A DNA stretch of 19,803 bases from assembly GCA_944331945.1 (NCBI GenBank), contig CALVJC010000096.1, positions 1-19,803 of the forward strand, read 5' to 3'. The translations under genes and the position numbers were made by a program. Under the pieces are notes generated by a model. The model was given only the letters and a program-made list of their open reading frames with translations, was not told the origin of the DNA and ran no database searches. Below, piece by piece: positions 1 to 7,523 of the stretch (within the stretch, counting starts at the first letter, position 1; every line of letters starts with the position of its first letter). The DNA comes from an uncultured Bacilli bacterium. GTDB lineage: Bacteria; Bacillota_I; Bacilli_A; RF39; UBA660.

Positions 1-1
1 A

Positions 2-295
2 GTAGAGGATTTTACTATTACAAAAACATATGTCTGTTTTGTAACAGATCAAGAATATTGCATGGAAAGTGGCGAAGGTTTAGAAGAAGAAAATCGAAAA
101 ATATTAGAAGCAAATGATTCTTGGTTCTATGATCATGATGGACGTTGCCTTTATGGCACTGGTATTTTTCGCACCTATTGTTTTGGCGGTGGGTTTTCAA
201 ATCTAGAGCTTGCTTCTTCTGCTATTATTGTTGAGCTTTCTAATGATGAATATTGTTCTTCTAATTATTTGTCAGGCTCTTCTAGTTGTCATTAA
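2..295 (+). CDS. 3' end of an unidentified Cys-containing protein (5' end outside window)
   Basis: This frame is open from the window edge to a TAA, giving 97 residues. An internal ATG at 62 has no convincing ribosome binding site, so the gene most likely begins upstream of the window. The visible part is acidic and polar with seven cysteines, including C-terminal residues EYCSSNYLSGSSSCH, and contains Gly- and Ser-rich turns. This pattern resembles the extracellular C-terminal part of small pilin-like secreted proteins in gut Firmicutes, but the N-terminal prepilin helix that would decide this is not in the window. Function is unknown. A terminator follows, so this is the last gene of its unit. 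In Bacillus the gene before noc is rsmG; this fragment does not look like RsmG. Confidence 0.6.
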   Translation, partial: VEDFTITKTYVCFVTDQEYCMESGEGLEEENRKILEANDSWFYDHDGRCLYGTGIFRTYCFGGGFSNLELASSAIIVELSNDEYCSSNYLSGSSSCH

Positions 296-325
296 GTCGT
301 AAATTTATTTAGAAAACACTTTTTT

Positions 326-352
326 GGAAAATAGTAGATTTTCCTTTTTTTT
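326..352 (+). terminator. Rho-independent terminator after the partial first gene
   Basis: A 7-bp stem (GGAAAAT pairing with ATTTTCC), a five-base loop and eight T residues lie 30 bases after the stop codon. The 3' arm and T-run overlap the promoter of the next gene. Confidence 0.75.
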
Positions 353-363
353 GATGTTATAAT
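335..363 (+). promoter_or_regulatory. Sigma-A-type extended -10 promoter for noc
   Basis: A perfect TATAAT at 358-363 is preceded by TGT, giving an extended -10. A weak -35 (TAGATT, 335-340) lies 17 bases upstream. Transcription would start near 370, about 25 bases before the GTGAGG ribosome binding site of noc. Confidence 0.75.
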
Positions 364-407
364 GTTAACATAGGATTCGTGTGAAGAATAAAAAGTGAGG
401 GATTAAA

Positions 408-1886
408 ATGCAAAATAATGAAAATGAAGTTGTATATTTATATTTAGATGATATCATTCCAAATCGTTTTCAACCAAGACAAGTTTTTGATGAAAAAGCT
501 TTGAAAGAACTAGCAGTATCCATTAAAGAGCATGGTGTGATTCAGCCTATTATTGTTCGTAATATTGGAAACAAATATGAAATTATTGCTGGAGAGCGGC
601 GGTATAAAGCTTCAGCATTAGCAGGGCTTACGAAGATTCCTGCGATTGTACGAAATTTAGATGATAAAGAGAGTAGTAAAGTGGCTTTGCTTGAAAATTT
701 GCAACGGAAGAATTTGAATCCGATTGAAGAGGCGAGAACTTATCAAAAAATTTTGGAGCTTGATCAGATGACTCAAGAAGAACTTGCTAAGACAATGGGA
801 AAAAGTCAAAGTGCAGTTGCGAATAAGCTTCGTCTTCTATCTTTATCGGATGAAGTACAAGATGCTTTGTTGAAAGATCAAATTTCTGAACGTCATGCGC
901 GGGCACTTCTTAGTATTAATGATAAAGAAAAACAGAAAGAAATGTTAAAAGAAGTTATTGATAAAAAGATGACTGTAAGAGAATTAGAAGAAAAGATTAA
1001 TCCCAAACAACCAATTAGTAATGCGGAAATTGGAGAGTTGTTGCAGCCAGAAGCTGTTCCAATTAAAGAATCCATTCCTACAAAGGCAGATAAGTTTACG
1101 GTGGAAGATTCTACTCCAGAATTTAATCAAAGTATTGGAATTGATTATAGTACTCCTCCTAAATTTATTGATTATGGGGAGGATGTACCAAAAACGGTTG
1201 ATAACAATTTAACGAGTAGTGCTAGTATGCCAATTAATTTGGATGAAATGAAAGCGAATGCTCAAGATATTCATCAAAATACGACACAACAAACAAATGT
1301 GGATGATCTTATTGCTGTTCCTACTGATGAAGGAAATGATTCTTCTAATAGTGGTGGTAGTGGCTTTAAGTTTTTTCAACCAATCGATGACGACTTGTCT
1401 GTAGGAAATGATAACCATTCAAATAATATTAATAACAATAGTAATAATAATATTCCTAATACTAACAATATTATTCCTACTCCAGGAATTACGACGGATT
1501 CTTTTACTCCTTCTAAAAATGAAATGGAAAGTTCAACTCCAACTTCTATGGATAATTTGTTAGCTGGAGTTGGATCGGCGGCACCGGTTGTAAGTTCTTT
1601 TGAACCTGCTCCAAAGGAAGAAAAAGAAGAAATTCCATATTTGGATACTTATAATAATCCTTTCGCTCATAATCCTATTTTTGCGGATGATGTTCAGAAA
1701 TTAGAAGGAATTAAACAACAAACGATTGAAGAAAAACCACACTATGATTTAAATGATTCTATTGAATTAATTCGTCATTCCGTAAAAGATATTGAAGATA
1801 GTGGTTTTAAGGTTGATGTGGAAGAGATGGATTTTGAAAAGAATTATCAGATTGTGATAAAAATTACGAAAGAAAAAGAGAACTAA
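408..1886 (+). CDS. noc: Noc-like nucleoid occlusion protein (ParB-family CTPase) with long Asn-rich linker
   Basis: Noc is a ParB-like CTP-dependent DNA clamp that spreads from its DNA sites and keeps division away from the nucleoid. Residues 10-110 form the ParB N-domain with IIPNRFQPR (17-24) and the CTP-binding GERRYKA (62-68). A helix-turn-helix lies at about 121-146. The last 45 residues (IELIRHSVKDIEDSGF, then YQIVIKI) match the Noc C-terminal dimerisation domain as I recall it, which separates this gene from parB. It is 492 residues against about 283 in B. subtilis. The extra length is a linker of about 245 residues (200-445), rich in Asn, Ser, Thr and Pro. The short N-terminus lacks the amphipathic membrane helix of B. 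subtilis Noc, and an in-frame TGA at 396-398 excludes a longer start. It has its own promoter and terminator, directly before parA. Confidence 0.88.
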   Translation: MQNNENEVVYLYLDDIIPNRFQPRQVFDEKALKELAVSIKEHGVIQPIIVRNIGNKYEIIAGERRYKASALAGLTKIPAIVRNLDDKESSKVALLENLQRKNLNPIEEARTYQKILELDQMTQEELAKTMGKSQSAVANKLRLLSLSDEVQDALLKDQISERHARALLSINDKEKQKEMLKEVIDKKMTVRELEEKINPKQPISNAEIGELLQPEAVPIKESIPTKADKFTVEDSTPEFNQSIGIDYSTPPKFIDYGEDVPKTVDNNLTSSASMPINLDEMKANAQDIHQNTTQQTNVDDLIAVPTDEGNDSSNSGGSGFKFFQPIDDDLSVGNDNHSNNINNNSNNNIPNTNNIIPTPGITTDSFTPSKNEMESSTPTSMDNLLAGVGSAAPVVSSFEPAPKEEKEEIPYLDTYNNPFAHNPIFADDVQKLEGIKQQTIEEKPHYDLNDSIELIRHSVKDIEDSGFKVDVEEMDFEKNYQIVIKITKEKEN

Positions 1887-1887
1887 G

Positions 1888-1910
1888 AAGTAGAGAAATC
1901 TACTTTTTTT
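1888..1910 (+). terminator. Rho-independent terminator after noc
   Basis: A perfect 7-bp stem (AAGTAGA with TCTACTT) closes on a GAAA tetraloop and runs into a T-tract. It starts one base after the noc stop codon and separates noc from the parA operon. Confidence 0.85.
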
Positions 1911-1920
1911 GCTAAAATGG

Positions 1921-1949
1921 TTTTCAACTGATTTTATTTTTGATACAAT
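1921..1949 (+). promoter_or_regulatory. Extended -10 promoter for the parA operon
   Basis: TACAAT (1944-1949) preceded by TGA, with TTTTCA as -35 (1921-1926) at a 17-base spacing. It lies 11 bases after the noc terminator and fits a start about 30 bases before the parA ATG. Confidence 0.65.
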
Positions 1950-1986
1950 AAGTAAGAGTACTAGATGGAAGAAGAGAGTGATAATT

Positions 1987-2772
1987 ATGGGAAAGGTTAT
2001 ATCATTAGTGAATCAAAAAGGTGGAGTAGGAAAAACAACTACGAGTATTAATCTTTCGGCGTCGCTCGCTTTTTTTGGAAAAAGAGTGCTGTTGATTGAT
2101 CTTGATCCACAGGGAAATACAACAACAGGTGTTGGAATTAATAAAGGCGATATTGAACGAAGTATTTATGATGTTTTAACGAATAAATGCAATATTGTTG
2201 ATGCCATGATTAAAACCAAATATAAACAACTTTATGTTTTGCCAGCGACGATCAATTTAGCAGGACTTGATATTGAATTAGTAGAGAAGAGTCAGACCGA
2301 TCCTAATTTTGTAAAGGGTGCTCAGTTAAAACAACATTTGTCTTTGATTAGAGATAAATTTGATTTTATCATCATTGATTGTCCTCCTTCTTTAGGATTA
2401 ATTACTACGAATGCATTAACTGCTAGTGATTCTGTCATTATTCCGGTACAGTGTGAATTTTTTGCTTTGGAAGGAATTATGCAGCTTTTAAATACGATTC
2501 GTTTAGCACAAAAACAATTAAATCCTAATTTAGATATTGAGGGAGTCTTATTAACGATGTTAGATTCTAGAACGAATTTAGGCTTTGAAGTTGTTGATGA
2601 TATCAGGAAGTTCTTTAAAGAGAAAGTTTATAATACGATTATTCCTCGTTTAATTCGTTTAACGGAAGCGCCAAGTCATGGGGAACCAATTATTGTTTAT
2701 GATCCAAAAAGTAAAGGGGCAGAGGCTTATTTAAATCTAGCAAAGGAAGTGATTGAACAAAATGGAAACTAA
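1987..2772 (+). CDS. parA: Chromosome partitioning ATPase ParA (Soj)
   Basis: ParA/Soj is a deviant Walker ATPase that binds DNA nonspecifically as an ATP dimer and is cycled by ParB to segregate origins; in Bacillus it also regulates DnaA. The 261-residue protein shows the deviant Walker A KGGVGKTT (11-18, with signature Lys11), Walker A' LLIDLDPQGN and Walker B FIIIDCPP. Near the C-terminus is the conserved IPRLIRLTEAPSHGEPI-like segment. The start was set at ATG 1987 because it gives the standard ParA N-terminus, follows an AGAGAG-type ribosome binding site and lies downstream of the promoter. A 26-residue in-frame extension would reach into the promoter. It overlaps parB by 11 bases, so the two are likely translationally coupled. 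Confidence 0.96.
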   Translation: MGKVISLVNQKGGVGKTTTSINLSASLAFFGKRVLLIDLDPQGNTTTGVGINKGDIERSIYDVLTNKCNIVDAMIKTKYKQLYVLPATINLAGLDIELVEKSQTDPNFVKGAQLKQHLSLIRDKFDFIIIDCPPSLGLITTNALTASDSVIIPVQCEFFALEGIMQLLNTIRLAQKQLNPNLDIEGVLLTMLDSRTNLGFEVVDDIRKFFKEKVYNTIIPRLIRLTEAPSHGEPIIVYDPKSKGAEAYLNLAKEVIEQNGN

Positions 2773-3643
2773 AAGAAGAGCGTTAGGAAAAGGATTAGAA
2801 GAGTTATTTAGCAGTGAACAAATGGATATTAGTCAAGTAGAGGAAAGAATTATTGATAGTACTCCTAAAGAAAGTATTGTGAATATAAAATTAGATGAGT
2901 TACGAAGTAATCCTTATCAACCTCGAAAAAATTTTGATGATGAGGCTTTGCAAGAACTTGCTGCTTCTATTAAAGAGCATGGGGTTTTTCAACCAATTAT
3001 TGCTAAGAAAAGTGTGAAAGGGTATGAAATAATTGCTGGGGAAAGAAGAGTAAAGGCTAGTCGTTTGGCAGGATTAGAGACTATTCCTGCAATTATCAAA
3101 AATTTTACCGATGAAGAAATGATGGAAATTGCTCTTCTTGAAAATTTACAAAGAGAAGATTTATCTGCTTTAGAAGAAGCAATGGCTTATCAAAAATTAC
3201 AACAGACTCTTAATTTAACGCAAGAAGAGTTAGCTAAAAAAGTAGGAAAGAGTCGTAGTCATATTACGAATATGTTAGGTCTTTTGCAACTTCCAGAAGA
3301 GGTAAAAGATTATATTACGACGGGTCAACTTACGATGGGACATGCTCGTATTTTGAGTAAATTAAATGATAGAAAGCAAATTTTAGAGTTAGCAGAAAAA
3401 GTGGTCAATGATGGAATTAGTGTCCGAAAATTAGAAGAATTAACATCATCTCCTTTGGAATTTCATCGAAAAAAAGAAGTTTCAAGAACCAAAAGAGAAC
3501 ATAGTGAATTTGATTATGTGGCAGATAATCTTTGTGAAAAATTAGGTACAAAGGTAAAAATTAAAAATAATAAAATAGAAATTAAATTTACGAATGCTAA
3601 TGATTTGACACGAATTCTTGAGATCATGAATTTAGATCAGTAA
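2762..3643 (+). CDS. parB: Chromosome partitioning protein ParB (Spo0J)
   Basis: ParB/Spo0J is a CTP-dependent clamp that loads at parS sites near the origin, recruits SMC and stimulates ParA. The 293-residue protein begins with RRALGKGLEELF (5-16), equivalent to the N-terminal peptide that activates the ParA ATPase. It carries a ParB N-domain with NPYQPR (50-55), the CTP-binding GERRVKA (94-100), the conserved ENLQREDL, and a helix-turn-helix at about 152-175 (LTQEELAKKVGKSRSHITN). The C-terminal 30-40 residues are a short dimerisation domain. ATG 2762 is preferred over a TTG nine bases upstream because of better spacing to GGAAGTG. It is a clear paralogue of the Noc-like protein, about 200 residues shorter. 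No consensus parS 16-mer was seen in the window. Confidence 0.95.
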   Translation: METKRRALGKGLEELFSSEQMDISQVEERIIDSTPKESIVNIKLDELRSNPYQPRKNFDDEALQELAASIKEHGVFQPIIAKKSVKGYEIIAGERRVKASRLAGLETIPAIIKNFTDEEMMEIALLENLQREDLSALEEAMAYQKLQQTLNLTQEELAKKVGKSRSHITNMLGLLQLPEEVKDYITTGQLTMGHARILSKLNDRKQILELAEKVVNDGISVRKLEELTSSPLEFHRKKEVSRTKREHSEFDYVADNLCEKLGTKVKIKNNKIEIKFTNANDLTRILEIMNLDQ

Positions 3644-3656
3644 AGGTGTGGTATTT

Positions 3657-4463
3657 TTGACAGAATTTTTTGAAACTGAAATTTTTCAATACATTTTAAG
3701 ACCTATTATTTATGTGGCACTTGGATGTTTTACTTATAAGATTATTACTTATTTTATTAATCGTTCTTTGACTAAGAAGGAAATGAGTACGAGAAATAAG
3801 AAGAGAATTGAGACTTCAAAAAGTATTATCAATAACATTATTAAATATCTTATCATTATTATTACATTCTTATTTGTTCTTTCTTCTTATCACGTTGATG
3901 TTTCAAGTCTTTTTGCTGGTCTTGGAATTGGAGTAGCAGTTTTATCCCTTGCTTTTCAAGATATTGCTAAGGATTTTTTAGCAGGTATTTCCATTTTAAT
4001 TGATGAACAATTTGAAGTGGGAGATAATGTTTCTATTAATGGTTTTCGAGGAGATGTTGTTTCTATTGGGCTTCGTACAACACGAATTCGAGATTATAAA
4101 GGAGCTGAAATGATTCTTTCTAATCATTCTATCACTGAAATTATTAATTATAGTTTGAATGCTTCTTTGGCAGAAGTGGATCTTTCAGTTAGTTATGATG
4201 CTGATACTGAGTTAGTAGAAGCAACACTTCGAAAATGCATTGAGAAAATGAATGCAACTTATCCTGATTTAAAAGGAAAAATAGAGTTATGGGGAATTGA
4301 GAATTTAGATGATTCTGCTGTTATCTATCGCATTGCTGGAAAAGTAAAAGCAACAAAAGATTTTGAAATAGAAAGAAAAATGCGAAAAGATTTAAAATTA
4401 GCTTTGGAGGAAGCGGGAATTGAGATTCCTTATCCACAAATTGAGGTGCGACATGGAAAATAA
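3657..4463 (+). CDS. Small-conductance mechanosensitive ion channel, MscS family
   Basis: MscS channels open under membrane tension and release solutes during hypo-osmotic shock. The 268-residue protein has three predicted membrane segments: about 11-35, 57-79, and a pore helix at 83-112 with the Gly/Ala-rich GLGIGVAVLSLAFQDIAKDF. This is followed by the beta domain (VGDNVSINGFRGDVVSIGLRT) and a C-terminal alpha/beta domain. The length fits the compact MscS/YkuT type. I chose TTG 3657, eight bases after AAAGGTG; a GTG at 3648 would add three residues but lies on top of that Shine-Dalgarno sequence. The gene follows parB by 13 bases and overlaps the next gene by 11, so it belongs to the parAB transcript. 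The same neighbours (DUF951, ychF) occur in staphylococci. Confidence 0.92.
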   Translation: MTEFFETEIFQYILRPIIYVALGCFTYKIITYFINRSLTKKEMSTRNKKRIETSKSIINNIIKYLIIIITFLFVLSSYHVDVSSLFAGLGIGVAVLSLAFQDIAKDFLAGISILIDEQFEVGDNVSINGFRGDVVSIGLRTTRIRDYKGAEMILSNHSITEIINYSLNASLAEVDLSVSYDADTELVEATLRKCIEKMNATYPDLKGKIELWGIENLDDSAVIYRIAGKVKATKDFEIERKMRKDLKLALEEAGIEIPYPQIEVRHGK

Positions 4464-4647
4464 AGAATATACTTTAGGAAGTCATGTTATTATGAAGAAA
4501 AAACATCCTTGTGGTAGTAATGAATGGGAAATTGTTCGTCTGGGCGCAGATATTAAAATTAAATGCTGTGGATGTGGACGAATGATTTTTATTCCTCGCA
4601 TAGAATTTAATAAGAAAATAAAGAAAATATTAATGAAAGAGGTATAA
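4453..4647 (+). CDS. DUF951 family protein (YyzM-like)
   Basis: This 64-residue protein has the DUF951 pattern: a GSHVIMKKKHPCGSNEWEI segment, then VRLGADIKIKC and a CCGCGR turn (38-43) followed by a short basic tail. Cysteines at 20, 38, 39 and 41 suggest metal binding, probably zinc; this is inference, as the family has no established function. The start at ATG 4453 follows GAGGTG by four bases and overlaps the mscS end by 11 bases, pointing to translational coupling. In Bacillus and staphylococci the family sits between the parB/mscS region and ychF, as here, except that a transporter gene is inserted before ychF. Confidence 0.9.
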   Translation: MENKEYTLGSHVIMKKKHPCGSNEWEIVRLGADIKIKCCGCGRMIFIPRIEFNKKIKKILMKEV

Positions 4648-4648
4648 T

Positions 4649-6244
4649 ATGAAAGAAAAGAAAAAACTGAGATTGAAAAAATTTCATTTTCATCCAATTA
4701 CTGTTTTTTTGTTCTTAACCATCTTTGTCATTATTCTTAGTGCAATTTTATCTGGTTTGCAGATGCAAGGAACTTATAGTGAAGTAAATACTCAAACATA
4801 TGAGTTAAATTCTACGTTAGTAACCGTTAACAACATGTTGAGCTTTGATGGCATGAAATATATATTTAGTAATGCTTTAAGAGATTTTTTAAGTTTTGCT
4901 CCGCTTGGTATGTTAATTATTACTTTAATTGGAGTTAGTATTGCCAAAGCGACTGGTTTTCTTGATACTTTTTGTAAGAGGAAATTAAGTAAAATTGATA
5001 AGCGGGTTTTAACCTTTATTATTTTGTTTTTAGCGACTATTTCTTCTTTAATTAATGAAGTTGGTTATGTTTTATTAATTCCACTTGCTGCTATGATTTA
5101 TCAATATAATAATCGACATCCTTTTTTAGGAATTATTACTGCTTTTTGTGGAGTTAGTTTTGGTTATGGGGTTTCCCTTTTTGTTGGTTCTTTAGATGTT
5201 AATCTTATTCCTTATACTACTTCTGCAGCTCGATTAATTGATGAATCAGCGCACATTAGTTTGACTTCAAATTTGTTTATTATTATTGCATTTTCTATTT
5301 TATTACCTTTGATTGGAACTTTTGTGATTGAAAAAATTGTAGCGCCTCGTGTTGGAAAAATGAAAGAAAAAGAAGAAGATGTTAAGACAGAAGAGTTGCA
5401 AGTTATCGATGAAGAAGAGTTAGAACAAATTAAAATTGAAAAAGAAAAAAGAGAAAAACGTGGATTAAAATTCGCTTATATTACCGGTATTATTATCATC
5501 TTCTTATTTATCTATATGCTTATTCCAAATCTTCCTTTCTCAGGAATGTTGCTTGATATGACAGAAGATACTTATTTAGGACAATTGTTTGGAAGTAATT
5601 CTTATTTTCAAGATGGCTTTACTTATATGATGTCTTTATTGTTCTGCGGTATGGGAATTGCTTATGGAATCGGTGCAAAATCGATTAAGAATGATAAAGA
5701 ACTTATTCAAGGTTGTAAAGAGACTTTTCTTCCTATGGGAGAGATGTTAATTCTTTTATTTGTTGTCAGTCAGTTTATTTCTGTTTTTAAACAAACGAAT
5801 ATTGGAACGGTGATTGGATGTTTCTTTGCTAATTTATTAGGAAGCATCAATTTTACAGGAGTACCGTTAATTATCTTTACCATTATTATTATAGGTATTG
5901 CTAATTTGTTTATTACAACTCCTACTGCTAAGTGGGAAATCTTTTCTCCTGTTGTTGTTCCAGCTTTTATGCAATCAAATTTATCTCCCCAATTTGCCCA
6001 ATTTATTTTGCGAGTAGGAACTTCAATTACGGCAGGTATTACGCCACTTTTGGCGGGGTTTGCAATTTATATAGGGTATTTGAATATTTATAATCCAGAT
6101 AAAAAGAAACCAATTTCCATACGAGATAGTATTGGGTATGTTATGCCTTACTTTGGAGTCATTGCATTCACTTGGATTTTCTTAACAGTATGTTGGTATT
6201 TGATTGGATTGCCACTTGGACCTGGCGTTCTTCCTTCTTTATAG
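4649..6244 (+). CDS. AbgT-family membrane transporter
   Basis: AbgT proteins are secondary transporters, known for p-aminobenzoyl-glutamate uptake and for sulfonamide-drug export; the substrate here cannot be read from the sequence. The 531-residue protein has a cytoplasmic basic N-terminus, about ten or more hydrophobic segments, and a charged Glu/Lys-rich loop at about 235-275. Family signatures are INEVGYVLLIPLAAMI (about 135-150), HPFLGIITAFCGVSFGYG (157-174), the EKIVAPRVG turn, and late PTAKWEIFSPVVVPAFM with RVGTSITAGITPL. The ATG follows AAAGAGG at six bases and begins one base after the DUF951 stop, so it is the last gene of the parA operon. Its place between DUF951 and ychF is not the staphylococcal arrangement. 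Confidence 0.85.
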   Translation: MKEKKKLRLKKFHFHPITVFLFLTIFVIILSAILSGLQMQGTYSEVNTQTYELNSTLVTVNNMLSFDGMKYIFSNALRDFLSFAPLGMLIITLIGVSIAKATGFLDTFCKRKLSKIDKRVLTFIILFLATISSLINEVGYVLLIPLAAMIYQYNNRHPFLGIITAFCGVSFGYGVSLFVGSLDVNLIPYTTSAARLIDESAHISLTSNLFIIIAFSILLPLIGTFVIEKIVAPRVGKMKEKEEDVKTEELQVIDEEELEQIKIEKEKREKRGLKFAYITGIIIIFLFIYMLIPNLPFSGMLLDMTEDTYLGQLFGSNSYFQDGFTYMMSLLFCGMGIAYGIGAKSIKNDKELIQGCKETFLPMGEMLILLFVVSQFISVFKQTNIGTVIGCFFANLLGSINFTGVPLIIFTIIIIGIANLFITTPTAKWEIFSPVVVPAFMQSNLSPQFAQFILRVGTSITAGITPLLAGFAIYIGYLNIYNPDKKKPISIRDSIGYVMPYFGVIAFTWIFLTVCWYLIGLPLGPGVLPSL

Positions 6245-6264
6245 ATAGGTAAGAAATGTTTATT

Positions 6265-6303
6265 AATTCCACTGAATTCAAGTTTGAGTTTGGTGGATTT
6301 TTC
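6265..6303 (+). terminator. Terminator of the parA-parB-mscS-DUF951-abgT operon
   Basis: A long imperfect stem (AATTCCACTGAATTCAA with TTTGAGTTTGGTGGATT, with G-U pairs and one bulged T) is followed by TTTTT. It lies 20 bases after the transporter stop and before the ychF promoter. Confidence 0.7.
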
Positions 6304-6336
6304 AAATTTTCGAAAAAAAGAGAATAGAAAATAAAA

Positions 6337-6365
6337 TTGATTTTGTAATATGGTTGAGCTATAAT
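6337..6365 (+). promoter_or_regulatory. Sigma-A-type promoter for ychF
   Basis: TTGATT (6337-6342), a 17-base spacer and a perfect TATAAT (6360-6365). The start site would lie about 20 bases upstream of the ychF ATG, whose ribosome binding site is AAAGAGGTG (6377-6385). Confidence 0.85.
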
Positions 6366-6390
6366 ATAGCTGATCGAAAGAGGTGTTAGT

Positions 6391-7491
6391 ATGAGTTTAA
6401 AAGCTGGAATTGTAGGACTACCAAATGTTGGAAAAAGTACTTTATTTAATGCAATTACGAATCAACATATCTTAGCAGAGAATTATCCTTTCGCGACAAT
6501 TGATCCTAATGTTGGAGTTGTTAATGTCAAAGATGAGAGACTTGATCAATTAGCTTCTATGTATCAGCCGGAACGGGTGATTCCAACTAGTTATGAATTT
6601 ACGGATATAGCAGGTCTTGTGAAGGGAGCTAGTAAAGGGGAAGGATTAGGAAATAAATTTCTTGCCAATATTCGAGAAACGGATGCTATTGTTGAAGTAG
6701 TTCGTTGTTTTGAAAAGGGGAACATTATTCATGTTGATGGTAGTGTTGATCCGATTCGTGATATTGAAACGATTAATTTAGAATTAGCAGTTAGTGATTT
6801 AGAAGTCATTCAAAATCGACTAGATAGAATTTCTAAGAAAGCAAGGACAACAAAAGATAAAAATGATTTATTAGAATTAGAAGCTTTAGAAAAGGCCAGA
6901 GATTCATTAGAAAAAAATATTCCTTTACGGTTACTAGAGTTTAGTGAAGAGGAACAAAAAGCTTTAAAATCTTATCAGTTTTTAACGATGAAACCAATGA
7001 TTTATCTTGCTAATATTGCGGAAGATGATTTAGGAAAAGAAGAAAATTCTTATGTTAAGGCCGTGAAAGAATATGCCAAAAAAGAAAATTCTTCTGTGAT
7101 TGTGTTATGTGCTAAGGTAGAGGAAGAGTTAAGTGAACTAGATGAGGAAGATAAAAAAGAAATGTTAGAAGCTTTGGGGCTTTCTTGTTCCGGGCTTGAT
7201 TCGTTAGTAAAAGCTACTTATGATTTGTTAGGACTTGCAACTTATTTTACTGTTGGAAAAGATGAGGTGCGAGCATGGACTTTTCATAAGGGAATGAATG
7301 CGAAAAAGTGTGCCGGTATTATTCATACGGATTTTGAAAAAGGGTTTATTAAAGCGGAAGTTATTTCTTATCAAGATTTGATAGAATGTGGTAGTGAATT
7401 AAAAGTTAAAGAAGCAGGTAAGGCTCGATTGGAAGGAAAAGATTATATTATGCAGGATGGTGATATTTGTCACTTTCGTTTTAATGTATAA
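6391..7491 (+). CDS. ychF: Ribosome-binding ATPase YchF (OLA1/Obg family)
   Basis: YchF is a conserved Obg-family P-loop protein that binds ribosomes and prefers ATP over GTP; it is linked to stress responses and translation. The 366-residue length is typical. Visible motifs are G1 GLPNVGKST (9-17), switch II with DIAGLVKGASKGEGLGNKFL, and the altered G4 NIAED in place of NKxD, which underlies the ATP preference. A coiled-coil insertion (about 125-185) and a C-terminal TGS domain (about 280-366) follow. It has its own promoter and ends at a bidirectional terminator. In many Bacilli it lies directly upstream of rpsF; here a minus-strand lipoprotein gene comes between. Confidence 0.97.
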   Translation: MSLKAGIVGLPNVGKSTLFNAITNQHILAENYPFATIDPNVGVVNVKDERLDQLASMYQPERVIPTSYEFTDIAGLVKGASKGEGLGNKFLANIRETDAIVEVVRCFEKGNIIHVDGSVDPIRDIETINLELAVSDLEVIQNRLDRISKKARTTKDKNDLLELEALEKARDSLEKNIPLRLLEFSEEEQKALKSYQFLTMKPMIYLANIAEDDLGKEENSYVKAVKEYAKKENSSVIVLCAKVEEELSELDEEDKKEMLEALGLSCSGLDSLVKATYDLLGLATYFTVGKDEVRAWTFHKGMNAKKCAGIIHTDFEKGFIKAEVISYQDLIECGSELKVKEAGKARLEGKDYIMQDGDICHFRFNV

Positions 7492-7499
7492 TGACAACA

Positions 7500-7523
7500 A
7501 AAAAAGGCATTTGAGCCTTTTTT
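7500..7523. terminator. Bidirectional terminator between ychF and the lipoprotein gene
   Basis: A perfect 9-bp stem (AAAAAAGGC with GCCTTTTTT) and a six-base loop give T-runs on both strands. The stop codon of the converging lipoprotein gene lies on the edge of the stem. Confidence 0.88.

Noticed and set aside
62..295. ATG at 62 as the start of a small 77-residue gene.
   Set aside because: The frame stays open to the window edge, and no ribosome binding site or promoter precedes the ATG. It is better read as the end of a longer gene.
376..385. TTCGTGTGAA in the noc leader, eight of ten matches to the core of the parS palindrome.
   Set aside because: The two mismatches are central and destroy the palindrome, and the flanks do not fit TGT/ACA. 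No full parS or Noc site was seen in the window.
893..1418. Open frames antisense to noc, and similar ones antisense to ssb, rplI, the M23 gene and the PBP gene.
   Set aside because: They lie opposite genes with clear family motifs, lack ribosome binding sites and encode low-complexity proteins.
1909..1986. A 26-residue N-terminal extension of ParA from an upstream in-frame start.
   Set aside because: It would lie within the noc terminator and parA promoter, has no ribosome binding site and adds sequence unlike any ParA.
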